Shown piece by piece: positions 1-5,209 of a DNA stretch of 6,910 nt. The notes under the pieces were generated by a model. The model made no database searches and had not been told where the DNA came from. It saw only the letters and a list, made by a program, of their open reading frames with translations. This DNA comes from Thermoleophilaceae bacterium. GTDB lineage: Bacteria > Actinomycetota > Thermoleophilia > Solirubrobacterales > Thermoleophilaceae. The stretch's first letter is position 1. Each line of letters starts with the position of its first letter. Location: contig JACCTJ010000041.1 in the NCBI GenBank assembly GCA_013812485.1, forward strand, positions 1-6,910, read 5' to 3'. Made by a program: the position numbers and the translations under genes.

Positions 1-373
1 GCTCGCCGGTCCAAGTGCGCATGATGTCGAGTACGGAGATGACCCCGACGGGGTCGCCGTCGGCGACGACGAGGTGGCGAAAGCCTCCCCGGTTCATCTC
101 CTCGGCCGCGCGCTCGAGCGACCAGTCAGGCGCCGCCGAGGTCGCCTCGGGGGTGAAGTGATCGGCCACCCGAGTCCGTCGCGGGTCGGCGCCCGCGCCC
201 ACCACGTAGACGACATCGCGCTCGGTGAGGATGCCGGCAGCCGAGCCGGGCGAGTCCGGCTCGACGATCGCCGAGCCGACCCAGCGCTCGACCATCCGCC
301 GCGCCACCTCTGCGAGCTCCTCCTCCGCTCGCGCGGTGAGGAAGTCGCGGGTCATCACCTCAGCGACGCGCAA
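1..373 (-). CDS. CBS-domain pair protein (C-terminus beyond left edge)
   Basis: About 124 residues are visible and the C-terminus lies outside the window. Two CBS repeats can be read. The first covers about residues 5-60 and contains VAEVMTRDFLT and the segment AGILTERDVVYVVG. The second covers about 68-124 and contains FRHLVVADGDPVGVISVLDI. CBS pairs usually bind adenine nucleotides (AMP, ATP, SAM, NADH) and act as small sensor proteins in the cytoplasm. I chose the TTG at 373-371 because a strong GGAGGAGG lies about 7 bases upstream; the in-frame ATG at 355 would cut into the first repeat and has no comparable ribosome site. This TTG overlaps the end of the preceding membrane-protein gene by 14 bases, which suggests translational coupling as the last visible gene of the minus-strand operon. 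No fused output domain is visible. The family call is firm; the ligand and role are unknown. Confidence 0.85.
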   Translation of the reverse strand, partial: MRVAEVMTRDFLTARAEEELAEVARRMVERWVGSAIVEPDSPGSAAGILTERDVVYVVGAGADPRRTRVADHFTPEATSAAPDWSLERAAEEMNRGGFRHLVVADGDPVGVISVLDIMRTWTGE

Positions 374-893
374 GCCGCTTCCTCCTCCGGCGGGCGGGCA
401 GGCGCCGCTCGGATCGCGCCCAATCGCGGTCAGCGGCGAGGACGAAGCCGTAGAGCACGTGGTCGGCGGCGAACATCAGGTGCTCCATCGCCTTGATCCT
501 CCTCGCCTGATCGACACCGAGGGCGGGGACGACGCTGAGCTCGAAGGCGATCCAGGTCGCGAGGCCATAGCCGGGCCCCGCCCACCGGTGACGGCGCATC
601 GAGCGCGGCAGCCGGACGAAGGCGGCGCCTCCGGCCGCGCCGTAGATCCAGTGGGCGAGCTCCACCAACGCGACCTGGCGCCTCGCCAGGACGAAGGCGA
701 GGCGCGGTGTCCGGACCACGACGCCGAAGCCTCGCTGCTTGAGGACGGCGTCGGGCGGCGTCTGCTCGACGAGGCCGAGCCCGGTCGTGACCTGACGCAG
801 AGCGGTCATGGTCATCGCCGCCAGGGTGCCGCGCACTACGCCCGCCAGGAGCCGCTCACGTTCCCCGGCGGCGGGCGGGGCCGCTCGTTTCAC
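360..893 (-). CDS. Four-helix membrane protein, DUF1440/DUF6789-like
   Basis: A 177-residue protein starting at GTG (893-891), 7 bases after the DUF4383 stop. Hydrophobic stretches at about residues 15-33, 76-95, 107-127 and 136-154 suggest four membrane helices. The layout resembles DUF1440/YagU-like and DUF6789 proteins: a glycine-rich first helix after a basic N-terminus, a GLVxxTPPxAV-type segment after helix 1, and an HWIYGAAGGAAF segment in helix 2. Helix 4 carries conserved-looking His residues (MEHLMFAADHV). The C-terminus is a strongly basic tail rich in Arg, probably cytoplasmic. No enzymatic motif is visible. It sits between the DUF4383 and CBS genes and overlaps the latter by 14 bases, so the three are probably co-translated. 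The coding call is good; the family assignment comes from remembered pattern and is only moderate. Confidence 0.7.
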   Translation of the reverse strand: MKRAAPPAAGERERLLAGVVRGTLAAMTMTALRQVTTGLGLVEQTPPDAVLKQRGFGVVVRTPRLAFVLARRQVALVELAHWIYGAAGGAAFVRLPRSMRRHRWAGPGYGLATWIAFELSVVPALGVDQARRIKAMEHLMFAADHVLYGFVLAADRDWARSERRLPARRRRKRLARR

Positions 894-900
894 GCGACCG

Positions 901-1332
901 TCACGGTCCCTGCACCTTGAGCCTTCGCCTCGCCACGTCGCCGCCGAGCAGCCCGAAGAGAATCGCGCCGAGTCCGGAGCCGAGGTGGAGGAAGTTGTCG
1001 GAGGCGAAGAGCCCGTCGATCGAGAGGAGCGAGCCGAGGTTGCCGGTGAACCCGAGCGCGGCGGCGAGCAGGTAGACCAGTCCGCCGCCGATCAGCACAC
1101 CCTGGGTGATGGTGGGCTCGCGTATGAGTGAGACGCCGATCAGGATCGCCCCGATGCCGAAGTGGACGATGTTGTGGAAGCCGTTCAGGTCGAACCCGAG
1201 CATGTCCTCGCGAGTGTCGATGACCCAGCCGGTGAAGCCAGTGAAGGCGAAGCCGAGCAGGCCGGCGGCCAGATAGGCGATACCCACGACCAAGGCACCG
1301 AGCTGGGCGGGATGCCGCAGGGGAGAGCTCAC
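901..1332 (-). CDS. DUF4383 family membrane protein
   Basis: A 143-residue integral membrane protein with four hydrophobic helices, at roughly residues 10-32, 48-67, 76-95 and 108-130. The pattern fits DUF4383: HPAQLGALVVGIAYLAAGLLGF at the N-terminus, a FNLNGFHN-like motif (here GFDLNGFHNIVHFGIG) leading into helix 2, and DNFLHLGSGLGAILFG in the last helix. The paired motifs N-x-x-H are typical of this actinobacterial family, which has no known biochemical role. The start is GTG at 1332-1330. A purine-rich GGCGGAG directly abuts it, which is poor spacing, but no better in-frame start exists. It lies 25 bases after the last tiny single-helix gene and 7 bases before the 177-residue membrane protein, in the same minus-strand operon. 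Confidence 0.85.
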   Translation of the reverse strand: MSSPLRHPAQLGALVVGIAYLAAGLLGFAFTGFTGWVIDTREDMLGFDLNGFHNIVHFGIGAILIGVSLIREPTITQGVLIGGGLVYLLAAALGFTGNLGSLLSIDGLFASDNFLHLGSGLGAILFGLLGGDVARRRLKVQGP

Positions 1333-1357
1333 CTCCGCCGCCCGTCCGAGCTGCCGC

Positions 1358-1624
1358 TCACCGTCTGACCGCCTGACTCGCGGCCTTCTCGGCCACCGGC
1401 GAAAGCGCCACGTGGAGCTCGTCGAGCGTGGAGTTGATTTCCGCGGCCGCCGTACCGAGCTCCCTGAGCTGTTCCTCGGTGGCGCGTAGTCGGACGCTTG
1501 CCTGCCAGGCGCTCTCGCTGATCGACCCGAGCTGGCGGGCGAAGATAATCAGGTAGACGGCGACCGCGATGACCAGCGCGAGGATCTCGACGACGGTCAG
1601 GGCGACGTGCAGCCCCTGGCTCAT
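1358..1624 (-). CDS. Tiny single-pass membrane protein 5 (coiled-coil tail)
   Basis: An 88-residue protein of unrecognised family. One hydrophobic helix spans about residues 7-28, followed by a roughly 55-residue polar tail rich in Ala, Glu, Arg and Leu that could form a coiled coil (SVRLRATEEQLRELGTAAAE and onwards). There is no signal-peptidase site, Cys or enzymatic motif. Positive residues just after the helix (Arg30 and others) suggest the tail is cytoplasmic. The ATG at 1624 overlaps the stop of the previous gene (ATGA), so translation is coupled. The architecture recalls DUF948-type proteins, a membrane anchor followed by a heptad-like tail, but I see no sequence signature that proves membership. 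It is one of five such genes in this locus. Confidence 0.75.
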   Translation of the reverse strand: MSQGLHVALTVVEILALVIAVAVYLIIFARQLGSISESAWQASVRLRATEEQLRELGTAAAEINSTLDELHVALSPVAEKAASQAVRR

Positions 1625-1887
1625 CTCGAAAGCAGATCGTCGTGGATACGGATCTCCTCGCGAATCTCCCGCAGGGTCATGGCGGTGGCCCGCAGGTCGC
1701 CGGTGGCGCTGCCCCGCTCCACTTGCTCCGCCATCTCACCCATCGCCGCTACGCCGAAGCGGATGTCGTGCAGCAAGCGGGAGAGAAACAGGAAGAGCAC
1801 GATGACCACCGCGACCACCACGGCCCCGATCGCGAGCGCGACCCACCACAGGACTGCCTGCTCGGGGTTGAGCGCCAAGAGGTTCAC
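1621..1887 (-). CDS. Tiny single-pass membrane protein 4
   Basis: An 88-residue protein with one long hydrophobic helix at about residues 13-36 (WWVALAIGAVVVAVVIVLFL). A roughly 50-residue charged tail follows, with alternating Arg/Glu and hydrophobics (TMTLREIREEIRIHDDLLSR at the end). The family is not recognised. Its ATG at 1887 overlaps the stop of the upstream gene by four bases, and its own TGA overlaps the ATG of the next gene, so it sits inside a chain of coupled cistrons. By the positive-inside rule the tail faces the cytoplasm. The helix and tail resemble its neighbours in plan but not residue by residue. Confidence 0.75.
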   Translation of the reverse strand: MNLLALNPEQAVLWWVALAIGAVVVAVVIVLFLFLSRLLHDIRFGVAAMGEMAEQVERGSATGDLRATAMTLREIREEIRIHDDLLSR

Positions 1888-2168
1888 GCTCTTCCTCGCG
1901 GAATGGCACCCCGGGCTGCGCGCACCGCCGTGAGAACGTCCTGGGCCGCCGCCCTGGTGTCCCCGAAACGCGACAGCGGAGTCGTGCCGGCGCGAGCGGA
2001 GTCGAAGGCCTCGAGTGCGTCTTGGGTCCGCTCACCGATGCGCGAGGCGAAGGTGAGGATGATGGCGACCAGCAGGACGACCAACACCACGACGGCGAAG
2101 CCGATGACGAGACCCGCCCACCAACCCACGTGAGGGTTTCCAGCTGTGTGTGCGGCCAGCGACAGCAA
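1884..2168 (-). CDS. Tiny single-pass membrane protein 3
   Basis: A 94-residue protein with a membrane helix at about residues 16-40 (GWWAGLVIGFAVVVLVVLLV) and a polar tail of about 54 residues ending in an Arg-rich segment. No known domain was recognised. The start is TTG at 2168-2166. Two AGGAGG-type sites lie upstream, one about 12 and one only 3 bases away, so the exact start (TTG, or the CTG right after it) is uncertain; a GTG at residue 14 is also possible and would still leave the helix complete. It is the first gene of a coupled trio (then 1887-1621 and 1624-1358) after about 460 bases without a convincing gene, so a promoter probably lies just upstream. Confidence 0.72.
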   Translation of the reverse strand: MLSLAAHTAGNPHVGWWAGLVIGFAVVVLVVLLVAIILTFASRIGERTQDALEAFDSARAGTTPLSRFGDTRAAAQDVLTAVRAARGAIPRGRA

Positions 2169-2250
2169 TGTCCTCCTGTCCTCCTCTTCGGCGATCAGGC
2201 CACTGGTGCGGTGCGTCTCCCTGGTCCCCTGAGCGGGGGGCCAGCGTCAA

Positions 2251-2276
2251 CACGTGGAACCGTGGCCCACGACGTG
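2251..2276. promoter_or_regulatory. Nested inverted repeat, possible operator
   Basis: CGTGG (2261-2265) and CCACG (2267-2271) form a 5-bp inverted repeat around one central base. Outside them CACG (2251-2254) pairs with CGTG (2273-2276), and the left flank CACGTG is itself a palindrome. The element lies about 80-115 bases upstream of the TTG at 2168, beside a possible -10 hexamer (TAACAT, minus strand 2288-2283). That position would suit a repressor or activator site for the trio of small membrane genes. No known regulator motif was recognised, and short GC palindromes are frequent in such DNA, so this is tentative. Confidence 0.2.
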
Positions 2277-2601
2277 AAGGGAATGTTACAGCAGTGGGCC
2301 CGGGGGCGAGCCAGCCAGCGAGGGGGCGGCGGAGCCTGAGCGCGCGCGCGTGGTTCACGGCGGCCCCGTCCGATCACCGCGGTGCGGCGGAAGCTGGCCG
2401 CGATTCGGTCGAAGTCGGTGGCGAAGCGCGCGAAGCGCTTCTCCGGAAATGCCTGGAGGATGATCGTGATCCTCGTGAGGCCTTCTACGGCTCCGAGGTT
2501 GCCGCGGTCGACGCGGAACCGAAGTGGGAGCGAGCGTACGAGCACGGACCTGGCGCGCGCCCGGGTCGCGAGCAGCTCGACCTCGGAGCGCGGCGTGGCG
2601 A

Positions 2602-2621
2602 CCCCGCGCCCAATCGCGGGG
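2602..2621 (-). terminator. GC-rich hairpin after a tiny membrane gene, possible terminator
   Basis: CCCCGCG (2602-2608) pairs perfectly with CGCGGGG (2615-2621) around a 6-base loop, 7 bases downstream of the stop codon of the gene at 2880-2629. The position fits termination of the CHRD/small-membrane-protein transcript. No T-tract follows on the minus strand, so it would be the U-less type often proposed for high-GC actinobacteria. Confidence 0.4.
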
Positions 2622-2628
2622 GCCGATG

Positions 2629-2880
2629 TTACCGCTGCTCCTGCTCCCGCCCCACGAAACGCTCCAACGACCTCCGGAGCCGGTCGAGCTCGATGTTGAT
2701 GGGCTCGATGGCCGCCTTGAGAGGCTCCGCGTTGGGTCCGACCTCCCTGATCGCCGCGATCGCCGCCCGCAGGTTCACGTCGACGTTCCGGAGCATCACC
2801 GCAAGCGCTATCAAACAGACGGCGAGCACAATGATCACGGTTACCGCGATGGTGATGCTGACGATGGCCACTGCGTCCAT
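2629..2880 (-). CDS. Tiny single-pass membrane protein 2
   Basis: An 83-residue protein with one helix at about residues 5-29, rich in Val, Ile and Ala (IVSITIAVTVIIVLAVCLIA). A tail follows that is predicted to be helical and contains two Pro-linked segments (NAEPLKAAIEPINIELDRLR). Spaced 'P-L-x-x-A-I-E-P-I' elements like this occur in DUF948-type and other coiled-coil membrane-anchored proteins, but the family cannot be named from sequence alone. The C-terminus is charged (REQEQR). The ATG at 2880 lies 10 bases after the stop of the upstream small gene, so the two form a pair. A 7-bp hairpin follows its stop codon. The tail is probably cytoplasmic. Confidence 0.75.
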   Translation of the reverse strand: MDAVAIVSITIAVTVIIVLAVCLIALAVMLRNVDVNLRAAIAAIREVGPNAEPLKAAIEPINIELDRLRRSLERFVGREQEQR

Positions 2881-2890
2881 GGCAGAAGAC

Positions 2891-3148
2891 CTACCGGAGG
2901 TCGTCCAGCGCGTTGCCGTAGCGCTCGAGGTCGGTGCTGACCTGACGCAGGAGACTATTGGTCCTGGCCAGCTGCTCGACTCCTTCGAACCGCGAGGCGA
3001 GGGCGCCGCCGCTCGCGGCGAGCTCGTCGGTGCCCCTCTTGACCTTCAGGGCGGCCAGCAGCATGCGCACGAGCAGGAAGACGACCACCGGGACGACCAC
3101 CAGCAGAACCACGAGGTCGAAGATCCACCACGCCGTCATCCACGTCAT
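2891..3148 (-). CDS. Tiny single-pass membrane protein 1
   Basis: An 85-residue protein. A short N-terminus with three Trp residues leads into a hydrophobic helix at about residues 9-33 (VVLLVVVPVVVFLLVRMLLA, with a mid-helix Pro), then a basic patch (KVKR) and a tail of about 48 residues (GVEQLARTNSLLRQVSTDLE). The basic patch places the tail in the cytoplasm. The ATG at 3148 overlaps the TGA of the CHRD gene (ATGA), and AGGAG lies about 6 bases upstream, so the start is well supported and translation is coupled to the secreted protein. The family was not recognised. It is the first of five proteins with the same plan. Confidence 0.78.
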   Translation of the reverse strand: MTWMTAWWIFDLVVLLVVVPVVVFLLVRMLLAALKVKRGTDELAASGGALASRFEGVEQLARTNSLLRQVSTDLERYGNALDDLR

Positions 3149-3762
3149 CCCTTGCTCCTCTCGCTTGCCCGACTCTCGAGCGGTCGGATTACAGCACAGG
3201 CTACGGGGAGGTCCGGCACGTAGTCCGCCCCTCCCTTAGCGTCCAGATCCGCCAATCCACCGCGCAGCAGAAGCACTCGGCGCTCGAGCGGCCGCAGCTC
3301 GTCGGGGTCGACGTCCAGCGTCAGGTTCCAGTCGAGCCGGCCGCTCGGACCAACGGTGGGGAAGGGCTCGAGCGCCAGCAGATCCCCGCCGTAGGCGCTC
3401 TTTCCCTCATCGAGCCCCACGAAGCCGTCGGCATTCGGGTCGTCCGCGGGAACCGGGCAGGACGCTTCCCGGTTGCCGTCCAGGACACCGTGGATGTGCT
3501 GAGCGTGAATCGTGCTCGGCTCGAGACCGCGCGCATCGATGTCGACGGTGAGATGATTGTCGGCCAGCGACATTCTCAGGGTGCCTTCTACCTCAGAGCG
3601 GTTGAGGGGCGTGATGTCCGCGGCGAAGCGCTGAGGCTCGCCGCCGCCCCTGGCCGCGGGCTCGCCGCCCCCCCCGCCCGCAGACTCGCCGCAGGCCGGA
3701 GCGAGGGCCAGGAGCGAAGCTAGCAGTGTCACGAGCTTTCTCATCTGCAACTTAAAACGCAT
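3145..3762 (-). CDS. CHRD-domain secreted protein, probable lipoprotein
   Basis: 205 residues. The N-terminus has a basic start, a hydrophobic core and a Cys at residue 24 after LALAPA, followed by a Gly-rich linker. This is a signal peptide with a slightly atypical lipobox, so membrane-anchored export is likely. Residues about 46-197 read as a CHRD domain (the beta-rich domain first seen in chordin). Features are 'LNRSEVEGTLRMSLADNHLT', the STIHAQHIHG segment at residues 83-92, and the late strand 'LPVACAVI'. Residues 108-119 form an EF-hand-like calcium loop with D, N, D, G, V and E in the expected places. Cys102 and the Cys near residue 190 could form a disulfide. Role: an extracytoplasmic protein of unknown function. 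It is first in the minus-strand transcript and overlaps the next gene by four bases. The ATG at 3762 was used; the ATG at codon 7 is an alternative. Confidence 0.82.
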   Translation of the reverse strand: MRFKLQMRKLVTLLASLLALAPACGESAGGGGGEPAARGGGEPQRFAADITPLNRSEVEGTLRMSLADNHLTVDIDARGLEPSTIHAQHIHGVLDGNREASCPVPADDPNADGFVGLDEGKSAYGGDLLALEPFPTVGPSGRLDWNLTLDVDPDELRPLERRVLLLRGGLADLDAKGGADYVPDLPVACAVIRPLESRASERSKG

Positions 3763-3881
3763 CTTCCCATATCGGACGATGAACCGCTAGTCCGCGGCTC
3801 GCGCGCCCCCTCGAACGCTTCAACCTGTGTGAGAAGCTCCTCGAGCCTGATCGGAAGCTTATCGAAACCTCGCACTCCACC

Positions 3882-3889
3882 ACTATACG
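3882..3889. promoter_or_regulatory. Overlapping divergent -10 hexamers
   Basis: In the roughly 120-base gap between divergent genes, the minus strand reads TATAGT (3887-3882), a near-consensus -10 that would drive the CHRD gene with a leader of about 115 bases. The plus strand reads TATACG (3884-3889) in nearly the same bases. No clear -35 is visible on either side. The plus-strand hexamer conflicts with a translation start at 3885, so only one of the two readings can be right for the plus operon. Confidence 0.3.
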
Positions 3890-4379
3890 CTCTCCCCGCC
3901 GGATCATCGTCGGGTGCGTCGGCAACGTGCTTCGCGGTGACGACGGCTTCGGGCCCGCGGTAGCTGCCCGGCTCGGGCGCTTGCCGGCGGGCGTCGAGGT
4001 TCTCGAGACGGGCATCGGGGGAATCGCACTGCTCCAAGAGCTCTTGGTCGGCTGCGACGGCCTGATCGTGGTGGACGCAGTCGACCGCGGGGCAGCCCCG
4101 GGCACGGTCTTCGCCATACAGCCCGAGGTCGCAGACTACGACAACGTACCCGACATGCACCTGGCCACCCCCGAGCGCGTCCTCTCGATGGCCAAGGGCC
4201 TCGGCTGCCTGCCCGCGTGCGTTCTCCTCGTCGGCTGCCAGCCCGTCGACGCTGAGAGCCTCGGCGCCCAGCTCTCGCCCGAAGTCGAGGGCGCCCTGGA
4301 GGTTGCGGTGCAGCAGGTCCGAGAGGTGGTCGAGGAGTGGCTCGGCAAGGAGTTGGCAGATAGCCCTGGCGATCGCTAG
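3885..4379 (+). CDS. [NiFe]-hydrogenase maturation endopeptidase (HyaD/HybD/HycI family)
   Basis: This protease removes the C-terminal peptide of the hydrogenase large subunit after nickel insertion, in the cytoplasm. The family signature GxGNxLxxDDGxG is seen as CVGNVLRGDDGFG. The three nickel-sensing positions known from HybD (Glu16, Asp62, His93) correspond to Asp19/20, Asp64 in IVVDAVDRG and His92 in DMHLATPERV, counting from 3885. The start is a problem: the frame is open from 3783 but contains no ATG, GTG or TTG before GTG 3927, which lies inside the signature and would delete the first beta strand. ATA at 3885 gives the most natural N-terminus (RSPRRIIVG) and near-perfect spacing to HybD residues, so I extended to it, but no ribosome site supports it. 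One signature Gly is Cys. The stop is 11 bases before the CooC-like gene, in one operon. The gene indicates that the organism makes a [NiFe] hydrogenase. Confidence 0.85.
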   Translation: MRSPRRIIVGCVGNVLRGDDGFGPAVAARLGRLPAGVEVLETGIGGIALLQELLVGCDGLIVVDAVDRGAAPGTVFAIQPEVADYDNVPDMHLATPERVLSMAKGLGCLPACVLLVGCQPVDAESLGAQLSPEVEGALEVAVQQVREVVEEWLGKELADSPGDR

Positions 4380-4390
4380 GATGGGATGCG

Positions 4391-5209
4391 ATGAAAGTTG
4401 CGATCGCCGGCAAGGGGGGCTCAGGCAAGACGTCCATCTCGGGAACGATGGCGCGCGTGCTGGCCCGCGGCGGCCACAGGGTGCTCGCCATCGACGGCGA
4501 CTCGAACCCGAACCTCGCGCTCACGCTCGGCATTCCCCCAGAGCGCATGAACGACCTGCCGACGTTGCCGCGCGATCTCCTTAAGCGCACGCCCGAGGGC
4601 GCCGAGCTCACGAAGACGCTCGACGAGGTGTGCGACTCCCATTCGCTGACGGGGCCGGACGGGGTGCAGCTGCTCGTGATGGCCCACCCCCAGCATGCCG
4701 GCACCGGGTGACTGTGCAGCATGCACGCTACGGTTCGTAGCGTGATCGAGGCCGCGGGGAACTCGCCGCAGGAGGTCTGCATCCTTGACACCGAGGCCTC
4801 CCCTGAGCACCTCTCGCGCGGCACGGCACGCTATGCCGACGCGATGCTCTGCATCGTCGAGCCGTACTACAAGTCGCTCGAGACGGGCCGGCGCATGGCC
4901 GCCCTCGCCCACGATCTCGGGCTCGTGCGGGTGGCGCTCGTGGCCAACAAGATCCGCGACGAGCGCGAGCTCGAGGCCGTGCGGGAGTTCGCCGACCGCA
5001 ACGGGCTCGAGATCGCCGGCGTCATCCCGTTCGATGAGGGCATGCCCGGGGCCGAGCGCGCTCAGGCCGCGCCGCTCGACTTCTCCCCCGACGCTCCGGC
5101 GGTGGCGGCGATCGCCGCTCTCGCCCGGGGGATGGCGGACGCCAACGGCCGTGCGGCTCCGGGCAACGGGGCGGCTACCGGTCTGACGGAGGCTGACGGC
5201 GGTGGGTGA
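4391..5209 (+). CDS. CooC-like Ni-insertion ATPase, candidate selenoprotein (in-frame TGA at 4709)
   Basis: Read through TGA the product is 272 residues, close to CooC1-type ATPases, which load nickel into Ni-CO dehydrogenase. It is a MinD/ParA-class P-loop protein. The deviant Walker A GKGGSGKTS is at residues 7-15, the switch I AIDGDSNPN is around Asp37, and the switch II DTEASPEH starts at Asp133. The guanine-type NKI is at 186-188. CooC dimers bind metal through a CxC motif in a GxGCxC context. Here that motif is G-T-G-(TGA)-L-C, so the stop occupies exactly the first Cys position (codon 107) and the second Cys (109) remains. The frame does not shift. A 9-bp hairpin with a GGUU tip follows at 4724-4744. 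I infer Sec107-x-Cys109. If TGA is a true stop, the pieces would be 106 and about 162 residues (ATG 4721, no ribosome site), separating the P-loop from switch II. AGGA lies 9 bases before the ATG. It overlaps the next gene. Confidence 0.8.
4724..4744 (+). promoter_or_regulatory. Candidate bacterial SECIS hairpin after in-frame TGA
   Basis: CACGCTACG (4724-4732) and CGTAGCGTG (4736-4744) are perfectly complementary, giving a 9-bp stem with a GUU loop. If the top G-C pair opens, the tip is GGUUC, close to the GGUC tip of the E. coli fdhF element. The loop begins 21 bases after the TGA at 4709-4711, within the roughly 16-37 base spacing accepted for bacterial SECIS elements, and has G as its first base as SelB recognition requires. 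Three of the seven codons it covers end in T, whereas only about 6 of the 105 codons between the ATG and the TGA do so (hand count), which hints at selection on RNA structure rather than codon choice. Confidence 0.6.

Larger units (their letters stand above)
2169..2628. other. Spacer of about 460 bases between two tiny-membrane-gene groups
   Basis: No gene here can be supported with confidence. On the minus strand one frame is open from the end of the upstream gene down to 2195. Its best start is GTG at 2545, giving 116 codons, without a good ribosome site. Residues from LPLRFRVDRGN to about FRRTAVIG look protein-like, with mixed hydrophobics and C/G-ending codons. The remainder is a Pro/Arg-rich tail typical of non-coding GC-rich DNA. 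It could be a decayed or unrecognised gene. The left part (2245-2290) is less GC-rich and holds a TAACAT hexamer and a nested palindrome, consistent with a control region for the three genes that follow. The right end holds a hairpin that may be a terminator. Confidence 0.5.

Noticed and set aside
225..920. Plus-strand frame of 231 codons across the left end.
   Set aside because: Antisense to the CBS and DUF1440-like genes; rich in Arg, Pro, Glu and Asp with no motif.
1358..3148. The small single-helix proteins as TatA/TatE translocase subunits, which also have one helix and an amphipathic segment.
   Set aside because: They lack the TatA hinge with its conserved FG and the following short amphipathic helix; helices are longer and tails are coiled-coil-like.
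2150..3223. Long plus-strand frame of 357 codons.
   Set aside because: It lies antisense to two well-supported small membrane genes, is low-complexity (Arg, Gly, Asp, His runs), and has no recognisable domain or ribosome site. It is an effect of high GC content.
4391..4711. A complete 106-residue gene ending at TGA 4711, with a separate gene from ATG 4721.
   Set aside because: Frame and family motifs run straight across, the break falls exactly on a conserved Cys, the second ATG has no ribosome site, and neither half would be a working P-loop ATPase. Kept as the main alternative (nonsense mutation) rather than the chosen call.
4714..4726. Alternative small hairpin GTGCA/TGCAC close to the TGA.
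   Set aside because: Only 5 bp, loop GCA too close to the TGA for SECIS spacing, and it competes with the much stronger 9-bp stem.
3904..4824. Minus-strand frame of 306 codons.
   Set aside because: Antisense to the hydrogenase endopeptidase and CooC-like genes; the second half is almost all Arg/Pro/Ser, with no domain.
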